Of a DNA stretch of 64,000 nt, positions 63,303 to 64,000 are shown in pieces. Where the stretch lies: NCBI RefSeq assembly GCF_910596095.1, contig NC_056535.1, positions 29,077,505 through 29,141,504 on the forward strand, in the 5' to 3' direction. Made by a program: the position numbers and the translations under genes. Below the pieces are notes generated by a model. It ran no database searches. It saw nothing but the letters and a program-made list of their open reading frames with translations, and was not told where the DNA came from. The stretch is from Thunnus maccoyii. Taxonomy: Eukaryota; Chordata; Actinopteri; Scombriformes; Scombridae. Positions within the stretch are counted from its first letter, which is position 1, and the number at the start of each line of letters is the position of its first letter.

Positions 63303-64000
63303 GTGAGTAAACAGGAACTCTGCCCCCTTAAGAGAAGAATCATTTCCAGTGGCGGCCTTTAGATCAGGAGGCGGGTCAGACTTAAAATGATGAATAAAAT
63401 CAGTGAAACATGTCGCCTCCTCTGAATGCAGCAGAGTCGGAAGTATGTAACAGAAAATAAACCGTCGTGTTTGTTTTCGTCTGCAGCAGGAAAAGAGGAA
63501 GAAGAAGAGACACTGACTGGCAGGCGAGATGCTGTGTGTGACATGTAGACAGCTCTGTCACAGAGAACATGGTGGTGATACCTGATAACTTGACTGACTA
63601 AATAGCCATTTCATTATTCAGTCTGACATCATGAAAGCTGTTGTGGGGTTATTTTGCTCTAACAAACAGTAGTGAGTTACGCAGAGTATCTCTCCCATAG
63701 ATGTCATTTCCAACTGCTGGGAGTCTTCAATCAAAAATTTGACGATTTCAAAGTTGTTTAAAATTCAACATTTGTAATTAACCAACAGCAGCACTTCAGA
63801 GGACTGATCCACCTCAGAGAAATGATGCTGAAACAGAAGAAGCATCAGTTCTTTGAGCCCAGAAGCAGAGCGGATCTGCTGCTGAAACTGCTGCTTTTTG
63901 GGGGTTTTTTGTTGTTTTTTTTGTGTGTGTGTTGCTCTGCAGTTTACAAGCTCAAACTGTTCCAGTGTTTTAACTGAGTTTACAATCCAAAAATGATACG
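63303..64000. other. nisch intron 27 or alternative 3' end
   Basis: A splice acceptor-like CTGCAG at 63481-63486 would open a short basic tail (SRKRGRRRDTDW..., then TGA), unlike the mammalian C-terminus. It could be an alternative last exon, but no poly(A) signal or conserved sequence supports it, so I treat the stretch as intron. Confidence 0.45.

Overview
The window is ordinary vertebrate chromosomal DNA, most probably from a percomorph teleost. It is AT-rich, the genes have many short exons with GT/AG introns, and dinucleotide microsatellites and short dispersed elements of types familiar from bony-fish genomes are frequent. I see no bacterial, phage or viral genes, no CRISPR array and no rRNA or tRNA gene. 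Almost all short open reading frames are shadows, microsatellites or intron readthrough. Gene models were built by hand by joining exons on splice sites and reading frame.

Layout. (1) About 1-7.9 kb: tmem263 (+), three coding exons, 127 aa, with a 3' UTR ending near 7.9 kb. (2) About 9.8-17.4 kb: hgh1 (+), a probable non-coding first exon plus nine coding exons, 392 aa, complete. Two TCTCGCGAGA motifs lie just upstream. (3) 17.4-35.4 kb: a gene-poor stretch of repeats (foldback MITEs, SINE and LINE pieces, microsatellites, a Tc1-like end). (4) 35.5-36.15 kb: a single-exon gene on the minus strand, 223 aa, with polyQ and polyHis tracts and two short motifs that resemble CCER1 and HEXIM proteins. 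(5) 38.85-39.56 kb: a foldback of about 0.7 kb directly upstream of nisch. (6) 39.9 kb to the right edge: nisch (nischarin/IRAS, +). I can place 27 coding exons (1,424 codons). The last exon or exons, encoding roughly the final 80-100 residues by comparison with the mammalian protein, lie beyond the window.

The genes do not form a pathway. TMEM263 is a small membrane protein linked to skeletal growth, HGH1 is an eEF2-folding co-chaperone, and nischarin is an endosomal PX/LRR scaffold of integrin, Rac and PAK signalling. To my knowledge the human counterparts sit on three chromosomes (12q, 8q, 3p), so the linkage here reflects fish chromosome history. No wholly new system was found. The best leads are the HEXIM/CCER1-like gene, the foldback next to the nisch promoter, the paired CGCG motifs of hgh1, the repeat-coded serine blocks of nischarin, and an unassigned coiled-coil ORF in nisch intron 3.
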